DNA of 64,000 nt, from the NCBI RefSeq assembly GCF_002220775.1, contig NZ_CP019685.1, positions 1,178,001-1,242,000 of the forward strand. The letters are read 5' to 3'. Of the stretch, positions 50,236-60,304 are shown one piece after another. Each line of letters begins with the position of its first letter. The first letter of the stretch is position 1. The position numbers and the translations under genes are program-made. This DNA is from Campylobacter sputorum (GTDB taxonomy: Bacteria; Campylobacterota; Campylobacteria; Campylobacterales; Campylobacteraceae). Below the pieces are notes generated by a model. The model worked only from the letters and a program-made list of their open reading frames with translations, did not search any database and was not told where the DNA came from.

Positions 50236-50241
50236 TACAAT
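50236..50241 (+). promoter_or_regulatory. -10 box of gltA
   Basis: TTTGATACAATAAC gives TACAAT 28 bases before the gltA ATG, and AAAGGAG is its ribosome binding site. Confidence 0.5.
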
Positions 50242-50268
50242 AACTTAAAAATAAATAAAGGAGAAATA

Positions 50269-51582
50269 ATGAGCGGTTCTAATACAGTTACATTAACTGA
50301 TAACAGAAATGGAAAAAGTTATGAGTTTCCTATACTTGATGGAACTCTTGGTCCTTCGGTGATAGATATTTCATCTTTACATAAAAATACCGGTATGTTT
50401 ACATTTGATAGAGGCTATACCTCTACTGCTATGTGTCGCTCTGATATAACATTTATAGATGGTGAAAAAAGCATATTAAAACATCGTGGTTATGACATAG
50501 CTTGGTTAGCAGAAAACAAAATTTTCTTAGATGTTGCGTATTTATTGTTATTTAAAAAATTACCAAGCGTAAATGAACTTGATGATTTTAGACAAGAGCT
50601 AAAAACAAGATCTTTTATAAATGAAAAAATGATAAGACTATTTGATGCTTTTCCAGATAAAGCTCACCCTATGGCTGTTTTACAAGCTTGTGTGGCAACA
50701 CTTAGCACTTATTACTCAAGAGATATGAATTTTGATGATCCAAAAGAATATATGGAGCTTGCAATTAGAATCATAGCTAAAATGCCTACTCTTGCTGCAT
50801 TTTATTACAGACATTCTATGGGTTATCCACTTATTTATCCTGATTTAGATCGCGGATTTACAGAAAATTTCTTATACATGATGAGATCTTTTCCTCATTC
50901 ACATGTTGATTTAAAACCAATTGAAATAAAAGCACTAGATACCATATTAATGCTTCATATAGACCATGAGCAAAATGCATCCACAACAACAGTTAGAACT
51001 GTTGGCTCAACCCACTCTCATCCATACTCATGCATAAGTGCTGGAATTGGTGCTCTTTGGGGACATGCACACGGTGGTGCAAATGAAAGCGTTGTAAGAC
51101 AACTAGAAATGATAGGAAGTGTGGATAATGTAGATAAATACATTAAAAAAGCAAAAGACAAAGACGATCCATTTAGATTGATGGGCTTTGGACACAGGGT
51201 TTATAAAAACTATGATCCAAGAGCAAAGGTTCTTAAAAAACTAAGAGATGAGCTTATAGACGAAATAGGCATTGATTCAAATTTAATAAAAATAGCAAAT
51301 AGAATAGAAAAAATAGCCCTTGAAGATGAATACTTTGTAAGTAGAAATTTATATCCTAATGTTGATTTTAACTCTGGTCTTATGTTAAAAGCTTTAAAAA
51401 TACCTACAAATATGTTTGCTGTTATATTTGTAATAGGTAGAACTCCAGGTTGGATAACTCAGTGGATGGAATTAAAACAACAAGAGACTATAAAAATTGT
51501 TCGCCCAAGACAACTATATGTAGGGCCAAAAGAAGGCAATGCAAATCTAGAAAAAAGCGAAGTTGAATATAAAAAACTCTAA
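50269..51582 (+). CDS. gltA: Citrate synthase, type II
   Basis: GltA condenses acetyl-CoA and oxaloacetate. The catalytic blocks HSHPYSCISAGIGALWGHAH (about 252-271) and LMGFGHRVYKNYDPRAKVL (about 304-322, with its conserved His) and FNSGLMLKALKIP (Asp in VDFNSG near 367) are clear. The 437-residue length and N-terminal beta domain show the hexameric type II form. It is transcribed alone. Confidence 0.97.
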   Translation: MSGSNTVTLTDNRNGKSYEFPILDGTLGPSVIDISSLHKNTGMFTFDRGYTSTAMCRSDITFIDGEKSILKHRGYDIAWLAENKIFLDVAYLLLFKKLPSVNELDDFRQELKTRSFINEKMIRLFDAFPDKAHPMAVLQACVATLSTYYSRDMNFDDPKEYMELAIRIIAKMPTLAAFYYRHSMGYPLIYPDLDRGFTENFLYMMRSFPHSHVDLKPIEIKALDTILMLHIDHEQNASTTTVRTVGSTHSHPYSCISAGIGALWGHAHGGANESVVRQLEMIGSVDNVDKYIKKAKDKDDPFRLMGFGHRVYKNYDPRAKVLKKLRDELIDEIGIDSNLIKIANRIEKIALEDEYFVSRNLYPNVDFNSGLMLKALKIPTNMFAVIFVIGRTPGWITQWMELKQQETIKIVRPRQLYVGPKEGNANLEKSEVEYKKL

Positions 51583-51587
51583 AAATA

Positions 51588-51617
51588 TTTCTAGTCTTAA
51601 TCAATTAAGACTAGAAA
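51588..51617. terminator. Bidirectional terminator after gltA
   Basis: TTTCTAGTCTTAAT and ATTAAGACTAGAAA are perfect inverted repeats around CA, between gltA and the convergent gene ending at 51611, whose stop lies inside the right arm. Confidence 0.7.
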
Positions 51618-52552
51618 AACTCATCATAAGCCAAAACATCATTTATAATAACTTTTATGTTTTTACCGCAGCCAACAAAACTATATTCAAAACTATTCAT
51701 TAATTCTCTTGCATCTTGTAAATTTAAAAAACCAGATATTTTTATCTCAAGTGTATTTTTTGATATTGCATATCGATAATCCACACTCATAGGAATTTTT
51801 GAAACATCAAAAATCATTTTATCATTTTTCTCATCATAGCCATTTACACTTATAATTATGCTATTTACTATCATTGCTTTGATAATAATATTTTTTCCAA
51901 ATGATTTTTTATTTGTATTATCATAAAAATCATCATAAGAAAAATTTTGCATATCTATACAATTTTTATCTGTATTTCCGCACTCTTCATCAAGTTGTTT
52001 TAATTCATCTAAATTTATAAAACCATCATTGCAATCCAAATCAAAACTATCGTTTTCATTGCATATATCAATAGTATTGGATGCAATATTTTGAAATTCA
52101 AGTAAATTTATATATTCTAATTTATCATTTTCTAAAATTTCGCCAATATCTATATTTTCATCAGGAATTTTTTCTTTATCTTTTTTACTCTCACTCACAT
52201 TTTCTACTTTTGTTTCTTCTATACTAAAAATATCTTTATGAGGTTTTTTAGATATTATATCCTCAAGACCTTTGGCTATATTTTCTTGAATTTGTGATAA
52301 TTTAACCACGCTTTGCTCAATATCATTAAAACTTTTAACACAATCGCTAAAAATAATTTTTTGTATTTTTGAATTTATAAGATCAGAGCTATCGCGATTT
52401 TTTACTTTGTCTTTGATGATATAAAATCCAGGCATATTTTTAGATGGTTTGATTTCGTATTCGCTGTATTTACCGCTATATCTTGCACTGATTTCATTTT
52501 CATCTATAGTGTTTTTACTTGGTCCTTCTTCTATAAAAAATGCTCTTTGCAA
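51611..52552 (-). CDS. Protein of unknown function, last gene of the argF-hemN operon
   Basis: The 313-residue protein is acidic and Asn-rich with no signal peptide or membrane helix. The N-terminal 45 residues (SGKYSEYEIKPSKNMPGFYI) and the C-terminal 90 (IIKAMIVNSIIISVNGYDEK then DVSKIPMSVDYRYAISKNTL) look folded; the middle (100-200) is a low-complexity acidic linker. The TTG start directly follows the TGA of the Fe-S protein gene, so translation is coupled. I recognise no family. The link with heme and arginine genes is only positional. Confidence 0.7.
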   Translation of the reverse strand: MQRAFFIEEGPSKNTIDENEISARYSGKYSEYEIKPSKNMPGFYIIKDKVKNRDSSDLINSKIQKIIFSDCVKSFNDIEQSVVKLSQIQENIAKGLEDIISKKPHKDIFSIEETKVENVSESKKDKEKIPDENIDIGEILENDKLEYINLLEFQNIASNTIDICNENDSFDLDCNDGFINLDELKQLDEECGNTDKNCIDMQNFSYDDFYDNTNKKSFGKNIIIKAMIVNSIIISVNGYDEKNDKMIFDVSKIPMSVDYRYAISKNTLEIKISGFLNLQDARELMNSFEYSFVGCGKNIKVIINDVLAYDEFF

Positions 52553-53842
52553 TCACAATACCTCGGCTATAAGCTCAATTGGATTTTTAAATTTGGTTTT
52601 TGAGTCTATTAAATTTAGTGCATTACTAAGCTGCATTCTACAAGCACTGCATTCAGCACTTACTATACTCGCATTTGTTTTATTTATTTGCTCTGCTCTT
52701 TTTATGCCAACTTCTCTGCTTAAATGATATTTCCCAGTTTGCATAGTAACACCACCAAATCCGCAACATGAGTTTTGATCATCTATTTCTACGAAATCAT
52801 AATTTTTAGAAAGTAAATTTCTTGGCTCTTTAAAAACTCCTTGCATTTTTTTAGCATGACAAGGATCATGATAAGTTAAAGTTTTATTTATTTTAGATTT
52901 TGTAGATAAAATTTCTCCTAAATTTGTAAATTTATCAAAATACTCTGTTGCTAAAAATATCTTTTGGCTAACTTTTTTTGCTCTTTCTTGCCAATTTTTA
53001 TCATTATGAAAAAAATGCACATAATCTATCTTTATCATTGCAGAACACGTCGCTTCTGGTATTATTATGGCATCTAAACTCTCAAGCATTTTTTCAAAAT
53101 AAGGTATATTAAACTTTGCAGCTTTCTCAACTTCTTTAAAGCATCCTGTAAAATACGCTGCAGCACCACAACAAGCTTGTTTTTTCATAAGATGAACATT
53201 TAGTTTTAACTCTTTGGCAATCTTTAAAACACTCTCTCCAATGTTTGTATAAGCGTAATTTCCCATACATCCAATAAAAAGACCAACTGTTTTTTCTCCA
53301 CCATTATCTATAAATTCTTCATGCGAATTCATAAAACTTTTCTTACTTGCAGTTGGAAGTGTTCGTTCTTTTTTAAGCATAGGTATACTAAAGCGTGCTT
53401 TCATTGTATTTCCAAATTCATTATCTTTATGTATTTTAAAAGCACAACTTTGAAATACATAGCCAAGTCTAGCACAAAGATCAAGTATTTTTCTATGTCC
53501 TAGCAACCAAAATGCTGCCTTTTTATATAGTGCTACGCCATGTGTTTTAGCTATCTCATAGCGGATATTTTCTATAGCGGTATCAACTCTAAGTGAATTT
53601 GGACACACTTCAACACAATTTGTACATAAAAAACAGCTCTCAAAAATATTTTTTAAATTTTTATCTAATTTTAAACTGCCATTATTACAAGCACCAAGAA
53701 GATCCAAATATCCTCTAGGAGAAGTTACTTCATCTTTGTTAATGCCATAAATAGTGCAAACCTGTATACACTTACCGCATTTTACACATTTAGTGCTAAT
53801 TTCTTCGAAATTAAAACTATACACTTTGAAACCTTTTATCAA
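52553..53842 (-). CDS. GlpC/LutA-like Fe-S oxidoreductase subunit
   Basis: The 429-residue protein has two [4Fe-4S] ferredoxin motifs near the N-terminus (CVKCGKCIQVC at about 18-28 and CFLCTNCVEVC at about 70-80) followed by two CCG domains (KQACCGAAAYF and NSCCGFGGV). This plan is shared by GlpC, the glycolate oxidase FeS subunit GlcF and heterodisulfide reductase HdrD parts, which pass electrons from a flavin dehydrogenase to quinone. No flavoprotein partner is adjacent, so the substrate is unknown. It overlaps hemN by 4 bases. Confidence 0.85.
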   Translation of the reverse strand: MIKGFKVYSFNFEEISTKCVKCGKCIQVCTIYGINKDEVTSPRGYLDLLGACNNGSLKLDKNLKNIFESCFLCTNCVEVCPNSLRVDTAIENIRYEIAKTHGVALYKKAAFWLLGHRKILDLCARLGYVFQSCAFKIHKDNEFGNTMKARFSIPMLKKERTLPTASKKSFMNSHEEFIDNGGEKTVGLFIGCMGNYAYTNIGESVLKIAKELKLNVHLMKKQACCGAAAYFTGCFKEVEKAAKFNIPYFEKMLESLDAIIIPEATCSAMIKIDYVHFFHNDKNWQERAKKVSQKIFLATEYFDKFTNLGEILSTKSKINKTLTYHDPCHAKKMQGVFKEPRNLLSKNYDFVEIDDQNSCCGFGGVTMQTGKYHLSREVGIKRAEQINKTNASIVSAECSACRMQLSNALNLIDSKTKFKNPIELIAEVL

Positions 53843-55197
53843 ACCGTTTTAGAAAATCTTTTTTCGCCAACATTTTTATCCATATACTCATCAAAACACA
53901 TTGCTATATTTCTTATAAGTAGTGTTCCAGTTGGAGTTACTTTAATAAAATTTGGCGAAATATCTATAAAATCTTTTAAGCTATCTAGTTTAGATAAAGC
54001 ACTTTTAAAATGATCAAAAAAGTTTATATTAAATCTATTTTCAATGTCTTTTATATTTATCATAAAATTACTCATAAGACCCATTATAACGCTTTTTCTA
54101 ATAATGTCTTCTTGGTTTAATAAAACTCCTTTAAAAAAAGGAAGTTTATTTTCATCTATAGCTTTTTCATACTCGCTCATTTCCTTGTAATTTTGTGCAT
54201 AATGTCTAACGCCCTCACCTATACTTGTTAGACCTATGCCTATAAGATCAGCCCCACCTTTTGTAGTATAACCTTGGAAATTTCTATGCAAGCTTCCGTT
54301 ATTCAAAGCTTTAAAAAGCTCGTCATTTTCTTTTGCATAATGATCCATTCCTATCATTTTGTATCCATTAGAAGTTAAAAAATCATGGGTAAATTTTAAA
54401 ATTTCTAGTTTCTCTTTTGGTTTAGGAAGCGTTGTTTCATCAAATTTACGCATAGATTTTTTAAGCCAAGGAAGATGTGCATAATTAAAAATCGCATATC
54501 TATCTGTATCAAGTTTTAATGATATTTCAAGCGTTTTCTTAAAACTTTCTAAACTCTGATAAGGAAGCCCATAAATAAGATCCATATTTATAGATTTTAT
54601 ACCATTTTTTCTTGCCATATCAACAGCATTTTTAGTCATTTCAAAAGGTTGAATTCTATGAATCTCTTTTTGAACTTTTTCATCAAAATCTTGAACGCCA
54701 TAACTTATACGATTAAAACCATTTTCAACCATAACTTTAAGTTGTTCCTCATTTAAATGCCTTGGATCTATCTCACAGCTAACTTCAGCATCTTGACTAA
54801 AGTTTTTAAAATGCTTTTTGATATTTTTTATATGTTTTTCAAGCTGCTTTGCATTAAAATAAGTTGGAGTTCCACCACCAAAATGCATTTGCGTTACAAC
54901 TCTTGATGTATCTACAAATTTACTTAAAATTTCCATTTCTTTAGATATATAATCTATATATCTATCCATTTTATCTGTTTTGCTTGTATAAATCACATTG
55001 CAACCACAAAAGTAACATGCAGATCTACAAAATGGCATATGAAAATACAAAGAAAGAGGCGTTTTTGAGTCTTGATTTGACAGTTCTTTTATATACTCAT
55101 CATAACTAAAATTCTCACTAAACTCAAGTGCGGTTGGATAACTGGTATATCTTGGACCTGGTTTTGAGTATTTTGCATAAGCATCAAAATCTATCAT
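53839..55197 (-). CDS. hemN: Oxygen-independent coproporphyrinogen III oxidase HemN
   Basis: HemN decarboxylates coproporphyrinogen III without oxygen in heme synthesis. The opening [17 protein letters not shown], the radical SAM motif [16 protein letters not shown] (about 55-70; CxxxCxxCxC) and FGGGTPTYF (near 106) identify true HemN as opposed to HemW. The 452-residue length is typical. The ATG overlaps the stop of the DUF2603 gene by 4 bases. Confidence 0.95.
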   Translation of the reverse strand: MIDFDAYAKYSKPGPRYTSYPTALEFSENFSYDEYIKELSNQDSKTPLSLYFHMPFCRSACYFCGCNVIYTSKTDKMDRYIDYISKEMEILSKFVDTSRVVTQMHFGGGTPTYFNAKQLEKHIKNIKKHFKNFSQDAEVSCEIDPRHLNEEQLKVMVENGFNRISYGVQDFDEKVQKEIHRIQPFEMTKNAVDMARKNGIKSINMDLIYGLPYQSLESFKKTLEISLKLDTDRYAIFNYAHLPWLKKSMRKFDETTLPKPKEKLEILKFTHDFLTSNGYKMIGMDHYAKENDELFKALNNGSLHRNFQGYTTKGGADLIGIGLTSIGEGVRHYAQNYKEMSEYEKAIDENKLPFFKGVLLNQEDIIRKSVIMGLMSNFMINIKDIENRFNINFFDHFKSALSKLDSLKDFIDISPNFIKVTPTGTLLIRNIAMCFDEYMDKNVGEKRFSKTV

Positions 55198-55667
55198 ATG
55201 CTCTCCTTTTGGATAAATCTATCAATATCAACAAATAAATTTGGATGCTGTTTTTTTATCTTATCTATGAGTTTATCTAAATCTATATTGATTTTTTTCT
55301 CATTTTTTTTACTCATTGCTATGTTTTTTATCTCATCCATAGCAACAACCCAAACATCTCCAAAATCAATTGGAACATGTCTATAAATACTTTTTTCAAG
55401 CCTTAAATCAAAATTCTCCTTTTGTGCCCTTTGATAAGCTTTTATAAGCTCGCTTAGCGATTTTACCGATACCATTGTATGGAGATTTTGTTTTTCATCT
55501 ATAGCAAACCAAGGCTCTGCACCCTCCCAAGAGCCATTTTTTAGCGTTAAAAAACGCTCAGTTGGATTATCTGTTGGCAAAATTTCAACTATCGTCTGCT
55601 CACTACTTTTTAGCCCAAGTTCACTGCTTATTTCTTGTATTTTTTCATATGGATTTTTTTCACTCAT
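55194..55667 (-). CDS. DUF2603 protein
   Basis: The 157-residue protein matches the epsilonproteobacterial DUF2603 (UPF0763) family by length and by [20 protein letters not shown] (about 42-61) and [11 protein letters not shown] (about 102-112). The function is unknown. It overlaps argF and hemN by 4 bases each, so it is obligatorily co-expressed with both. Confidence 0.82.
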   Translation of the reverse strand: MSEKNPYEKIQEISSELGLKSSEQTIVEILPTDNPTERFLTLKNGSWEGAEPWFAIDEKQNLHTMVSVKSLSELIKAYQRAQKENFDLRLEKSIYRHVPIDFGDVWVVAMDEIKNIAMSKKNEKKINIDLDKLIDKIKKQHPNLFVDIDRFIQKESI

Positions 55668-56587
55668 TTAATATTCCTATTTTTATCAAGCCATACCATT
55701 ACACCTTTTTGGACATGAAGTCTATTTTCTGCTTCTAAAAATATCTCATCTGCGTGTTTTTCAAAAACTTCCTCACTAACTTCATATCCACGATATGCGG
55801 GCAAACAGTGCATAAATATGGCATTTTTATTTGCTAATTTCATTAAATTTTCATCAACCATAAAGCCACTAAAATCTTTTATACGCTTTTGTTTTTCTTC
55901 TTCTTGCCCCATAGAAATCCAAGTATCTGTAATTACTACATTTGCACCATTAATGGCTTCTTTTATGTTATTATTTACACAAATTTTTGCACCGCTTTTT
56001 TTAGCATTTTCTAAGGCAATATCAACTACATTTTTTGGTGACTCATAGCCATTTGGTGTTGCTATACTAAGTTCTAAACCTAATTTTGATGCAAGCATTA
56101 ACCATGAGTTTGCAATATTATTTCCATCCCCTATATATGCAACTTTTCCACTCACACCAAGCTCAAGTATAGTCATATAATCAGCCATTATCTGCACTGG
56201 ATGAAAATCATCACTAAGTCCATTTATCACAGGAACGCCTGAAAATTTAGCAAGATCTTCTAAATCACTTTGCTTATAAACCCTAGCCATGATCATATCG
56301 CACATTCGCCCTATTACTCTTGCTGTATCCTTTATAGGCTCACCTCTTCCAAGCTGTATATCTTTTGAGCTTAAAAATAAGCCTTTTCCTCCAAGTTGGT
56401 GAATGCCAACTTCAAAGCTTATTCTAGTTCTAGTTGAGCTTTTCTCAAAAATCATAGCTAAAATTTGATCCTTTAAATAAGGCTTATACTCTTTTTTCTT
56501 GGTTTCTTTTTTTATATTTTTTGAAATTTCTAAAATTTCTAAAATTTCATCTTTACTAAAATCATTAATTGTTAAAAAATGCCTCAT
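55664..56587 (-). CDS. argF: Ornithine carbamoyltransferase ArgF
   Basis: ArgF makes citrulline from ornithine and carbamoyl phosphate. The carbamoyl-phosphate motif [12 protein letters not shown] (about 49-60), HPVQIMADY (about 128-136), the ornithine-binding [11 protein letters not shown] (about 220-230) and [11 protein letters not shown] (about 263-273) are all present. The length of 307 residues is normal. It heads the argF-DUF2603-hemN-FeS-unknown operon, 24 bases downstream of hemB. Confidence 0.96.
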   Translation of the reverse strand: MRHFLTINDFSKDEILEILEISKNIKKETKKKEYKPYLKDQILAMIFEKSSTRTRISFEVGIHQLGGKGLFLSSKDIQLGRGEPIKDTARVIGRMCDMIMARVYKQSDLEDLAKFSGVPVINGLSDDFHPVQIMADYMTILELGVSGKVAYIGDGNNIANSWLMLASKLGLELSIATPNGYESPKNVVDIALENAKKSGAKICVNNNIKEAINGANVVITDTWISMGQEEEKQKRIKDFSGFMVDENLMKLANKNAIFMHCLPAYRGYEVSEEVFEKHADEIFLEAENRLHVQKGVMVWLDKNRNIK

Positions 56588-56611
56588 ATCTCTCTTTCAA
56601 ACTACTTAAAT

Positions 56612-57586
56612 TTAAACTTTTTGTAAAATTTCACAAGCTTCTTTTGCATGATAAGTTATAATCATATCAGCACCTGCTCTTTTCATACCAAGCAAAGTTT
56701 CCATCATAACCCTATCATAATCTATCACACCAAGCTTTTCTCCAGCTTTTAAAAGTGCGTATTCTCCACTTACATTATAAGCACATATCGGAAGAAGAGT
56801 TCTATCTCTTAAATCCCTTATAAGATCCAAATAGGCCAAAGCTGGTTTTATCATAAGTATATCCGCACCTTGTGCTTCATCTTCTAAACTTTCATTTATA
56901 GCCTCTAATCTATTTGCAGGATCCATTTGATACGACTTTCTATCACCAGTTTTTGGAGTACTTTCAGCAACATCTCTAAAAGGTCCATAATAAGCACTAG
57001 CAAATTTAGTTGAATATGCCATTATAGGTAAATTTTCATATCCTCCATCATCAAGAGCAAAACGAAGTGTTTCTATAATGCCATCCATCATTCCGCTTGG
57101 GGCTATCATGTCTGCACCATTTTCTGCATGTATCAAAGCTTGTTTTGCAGAAATATCTAGCGTAGCATCATTATCAACAGTACCATGAACATAATCGATT
57201 ATACCGCAATGTCCGTGATCTGTATATTCACAAAAACAGAGATCTGTTATGACTATAAGATCTGGAAATTTATCTTTTATAGCCCTTAAACTTTTAGCTA
57301 TAATGCCATCATTGCTTAAAGCATCACTTCCTATACTATCTTTTAGGCTAGGAATTCCAAATAGCATAATAGCTTTTATACCTAAATTTACAACAACAGA
57401 GCACTCTTTTAAAATTTCATCTAAACTCATTTGATAAACGCCAGGCATTGATGCTATTTCATTTTTTATATTTTTACCCTCAACTACAAAAAGAGGATAA
57501 ATAAAATCATTGCTACTTAGATAAGTTTGCCTAACTAAATCTCGCATCTGAGTAGTAAGTCTTAATCTTCTAAATCTCTTAAACAT
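56612..57586 (-). CDS. hemB: Porphobilinogen synthase HemB
   Basis: HemB joins two 5-aminolevulinates. The Schiff-base lysines lie in [14 protein letters not shown] (near 196) and [13 protein letters not shown] (near 250). The metal site [13 protein letters not shown] (about 117-129) has the three cysteines of zinc-type enzymes. The length of 324 residues is normal. It lies upstream of argF-hemN on the same strand, and both heme genes may be co-transcribed. Confidence 0.96.
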   Translation of the reverse strand: MFKRFRRLRLTTQMRDLVRQTYLSSNDFIYPLFVVEGKNIKNEIASMPGVYQMSLDEILKECSVVVNLGIKAIMLFGIPSLKDSIGSDALSNDGIIAKSLRAIKDKFPDLIVITDLCFCEYTDHGHCGIIDYVHGTVDNDATLDISAKQALIHAENGADMIAPSGMMDGIIETLRFALDDGGYENLPIMAYSTKFASAYYGPFRDVAESTPKTGDRKSYQMDPANRLEAINESLEDEAQGADILMIKPALAYLDLIRDLRDRTLLPICAYNVSGEYALLKAGEKLGVIDYDRVMMETLLGMKRAGADMIITYHAKEACEILQKV

Positions 57587-57721
57587 AGTTTATCCTTTTT
57601 CGTAAAATGTTTATTAGTTTATCATAATTGCATTAAATATCTAATAAAAATTTAAATAACATAATTTATATATTATATTATTTAGTGTATTATAATGTCT
57701 CAAAAAATAATAGGATGTTTT

Positions 57722-58291
57722 ATGCAAATAGAAATTTCACAAATAGCTAATCTACCATCACGTTTTGGTATGTTTAAAGTTCAATCTTTTAAAGAAGGTA
57801 AAAAAGATCATTTAGTTATATTTAAAGAGCCTTTTGGGGATATTTTAAATGTAAGAATTCACTCAGAATGCTTAACTGGAGATGCACTTGGAAGCCTTAA
57901 ATGTGACTGCGGAGATCAGCTAGCAGCTAGTTTAAAATATATATATAAAAATACTGGCATGGTAATTTATCTTAGACAAGAAGGACGAAATATAGGATTA
58001 TTAAATAAAATAAACGCATATTCTTTGCAAGATAAAGGCTATGATACAATTGAGGCAAATCATCAGCTAGGATTTAAAGCAGATGAAAGAACATATGAAA
58101 TAGTGGATTTTATACTAAAACATTATGACATTAAAAAGATAAATTTACTTACAAATAATCCTAAAAAGCTTATGGGATTAAAATGCGTAGAAGTTGTAAA
58201 AAGAGTGCCAATAATTATAAAATCCAATAAATATAATGAAAAATATCTAAAAGTAAAACAGGAAAAAATGGGACATATGCTTGATGATTGA
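57722..58291 (+). CDS. ribA: GTP cyclohydrolase II RibA
   Basis: RibA opens the riboflavin pathway by hydrolysing GTP. The zinc cysteines are in ECLTGDALGSLKCDCGDQL and the catalytic block is YLRQEGRNIGLLNKI. The 189-residue length fits the stand-alone enzyme. I use the ATG at 57722 preceded by ATAGGATGTTTT; the ATG at 57695 overlaps a promoter-like stretch and has no ribosome binding site. It overlaps rsmG by 8 bases. Confidence 0.93.
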   Translation: MQIEISQIANLPSRFGMFKVQSFKEGKKDHLVIFKEPFGDILNVRIHSECLTGDALGSLKCDCGDQLAASLKYIYKNTGMVIYLRQEGRNIGLLNKINAYSLQDKGYDTIEANHQLGFKADERTYEIVDFILKHYDIKKINLLTNNPKKLMGLKCVEVVKRVPIIIKSNKYNEKYLKVKQEKMGHMLDD

Positions 58292-58826
58292 TATACCTGA
58301 TAATTTTTATGAAAAGTGTGATAAATTTAAAGAACTGCTATATAAATTTAACACAATTCATAGTTTTACAACATACAAAAACATTGATGATGTTATAGAA
58401 GATAGCATAAAACCTTTAGAGTTTTTAAATTTTTATCCTAAAAATGCTATTGATATAGGAAGTGGCGCTGGTTTTCCTGCTATTTTTTTGGCACTTATTT
58501 TAAAAGATTGTAAATGGAGTCTATATGAACCACACACTAAAAAATCGTCATTTTTAAACTATGTAAAAGTGGCTTTAAATTTAGAAAATATTATAGTTTA
58601 TAATGCTAAAATTGAGAGTTGCAAAAAATTTATAGCCGATTTTATAACATCAAGAGCAGTTATGAAAACCAAAGATTTAATTAAAATTTGCAATGGTTTC
58701 TACGATGAAAATACAAAATTCCTTTTTTATAAAGGAAGTAGCGTAGAAGATGAAATTCAAGATTTAAATACAAAAATCTTTAATGACGGAGTAAGAAATT
58801 ATCTATTTATGGAAAAATTATGTTAG
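58284..58826 (+). CDS. rsmG: 16S rRNA (guanine-527-N7)-methyltransferase RsmG
   Basis: RsmG methylates G527 of 16S rRNA. The SAM-binding motif AIDIGSGAGFPAIFLALIL (about 51-69) and SLYEPHTKKSSFLNYV are typical. The 180-residue length is short, as usual in Campylobacter. The ATG lies in the ribA end. It overlaps the next gene by 7 bases. Confidence 0.93.
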   Translation: MIDIPDNFYEKCDKFKELLYKFNTIHSFTTYKNIDDVIEDSIKPLEFLNFYPKNAIDIGSGAGFPAIFLALILKDCKWSLYEPHTKKSSFLNYVKVALNLENIIVYNAKIESCKKFIADFITSRAVMKTKDLIKICNGFYDENTKFLFYKGSSVEDEIQDLNTKIFNDGVRNYLFMEKLC

Positions 58827-59062
58827 TAAAAATTTTAGCACTTTTAGCCATTTTGTTTATTGTATATATTTTATTTTTTAAAATACAAAGAAAAAATGTA
58901 GAAAATAACACAAAAAAAAAGAAAAAAAATGCAAGTGCAGAAAATTTTGTAGAATGCGAGAAATGTTCAACTTTTGTAGAACTTAAAGATACTGTTTTAA
59001 AAGACGGTAAATACATATGCAAAGAGTGTATAAAAAAGGAGCAAAATGCAGATAATTGGTGA
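58820..59062 (+). CDS. PP0621-family membrane-anchored zinc-ribbon protein
   Basis: The 80-residue protein has a membrane helix (about 3-21), a Lys-rich linker and a C4 zinc ribbon (CEKCSTFVELKDTVLKDGKY with CKEC, about 46-70). This is the PP0621 family. The linker is coded by nine A, one G and eight A (58912-58929), which could slip. The function is unknown. It overlaps both neighbours. Confidence 0.8.
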   Translation: MLVKILALLAILFIVYILFFKIQRKNVENNTKKKKKNASAENFVECEKCSTFVELKDTVLKDGKYICKECIKKEQNADNW

Positions 59063-59417
59063 TAGACTTGTAAATTACGAGCCGCTTATTTACACAAAAA
59101 ATCCCAGTAATTTGAATGAGCATATTATATTTGATTATGATGAAAAAAATATACAACTTGCAATAAACTCAAATCTCAAATTTTCTTTAATAGTAAATGA
59201 TAGTTACGAAGCAATTATGGCAAATGCAGTCGGTGCTAAATTTATAATTATCAAAAATGAAAACATAATACAAGAAATACAAAATTTGGCAACATACTAT
59301 CTTTTTGATAGCAAAATAGCTATGATAGTAAATGACAAAAACGACATTTTAAGAGCTATAAAGCTTAGAATTGATGCTGTAATTTATAGGAGAGCAATAA
59401 AAAATGGAAATTTTTAA
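59046..59417 (+). CDS. Conserved protein of unknown function, 123 aa
   Basis: The protein has no signal or membrane segment. Its alternating strands and helices ([51 protein letters not shown]) suggest a small alpha/beta domain. It overlaps the PP0621 gene by 17 bases and htpX by 14, so it must be expressed. I recognise no family; the context is rRNA methylation and membrane protein quality control. Confidence 0.7.
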   Translation: MQIIGDRLVNYEPLIYTKNPSNLNEHIIFDYDEKNIQLAINSNLKFSLIVNDSYEAIMANAVGAKFIIIKNENIIQEIQNLATYYLFDSKIAMIVNDKNDILRAIKLRIDAVIYRRAIKNGNF

Positions 59418-60267
59418 AACAACTTTTTTAATGGTGGCTTTAATGCTACTTTTTATATTTGTGGGATATTCTATAGGTGGAGAACAAGGTATGATAATAG
59501 CATTTTTAATGGCTTGTGCTACAAATCTTTTTAGCTACTTTTTTAGCGATAAAATGGTATTAAAACATTACAATGCAATAGAAGTTGATGAATCAAACGC
59601 AAGCGGACTTTATCAAATCGTGCGAAATTTGGCTACTAAAGCTGGCACTCCTATGCCAAAAGTTTGCATTATACCAGATAATACACCAAATGCTTTTGCA
59701 ACTGGAAGAAATCCATCAAATGCTGTAGTTGCAGTAACTGAGGGGCTTTTAAATTTACTTGATGAAAAAGAAATACAAGCTGTGCTAGCTCATGAAATGA
59801 GTCATGTTAAGCATTATGATATATTAACTGGCTCTATTGCAGCGGTTTTTGCAGGAGCCATAGCAATGCTTGCAAATTTTGCACAATTTGGAGCAATGAT
59901 GGGCGGAAATAAAGATGGAGAAAATAGAGGAAACCCTATTTTGATATTAGTGCTAGCTATAATTATGCCAATAGTTGCTACAATAATTCAAATGAGTATA
60001 TCCAGAAGTAGAGAATACGCAGCAGACAAAGGTGCGGCTATGCTAACACAAAACCCACAAGGTTTGATAGATGCTCTTAGTAAACTAGAAAACTATGCAA
60101 GAAGTGGCGCTATGTTACAAAACGCAACACCGCAAAGTGCTCATATGTTTATAATAAATCCTTTTAGTGGTTTAAAAAATAGCTTTTCATCTCTTTTTAG
60201 AACTCATCCAAGCACACAAGATAGAATTAATGCGCTTAAAGAAATAAAAATGAATATGGGTTGGTAG
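59404..60267 (+). CDS. htpX: Membrane zinc protease HtpX
   Basis: HtpX degrades misfolded inner-membrane proteins. Two N-terminal membrane helices (about 5-50), the zinc motif [13 protein letters not shown] (HExxH, about 123-135), two further helices and [13 protein letters not shown] (third ligand Glu) define M48B. The length of 287 residues is normal. Confidence 0.95.
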   Translation: MEIFKTTFLMVALMLLFIFVGYSIGGEQGMIIAFLMACATNLFSYFFSDKMVLKHYNAIEVDESNASGLYQIVRNLATKAGTPMPKVCIIPDNTPNAFATGRNPSNAVVAVTEGLLNLLDEKEIQAVLAHEMSHVKHYDILTGSIAAVFAGAIAMLANFAQFGAMMGGNKDGENRGNPILILVLAIIMPIVATIIQMSISRSREYAADKGAAMLTQNPQGLIDALSKLENYARSGAMLQNATPQSAHMFIINPFSGLKNSFSSLFRTHPSTQDRINALKEIKMNMGW

Positions 60268-60268
60268 A

Positions 60269-60302
60269 TAAATTTAAAACAGAATATTCTGTTTTAAATT
60301 TA
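60269..60302. terminator. 34-base perfect palindrome, htpX / mscS
   Basis: TAAATTTAAAACAGAAT is followed by its exact reverse complement. As RNA it forms a long hairpin that can end transcription from both convergent genes. Confidence 0.65.
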
Positions 60303-60304
60303 AA

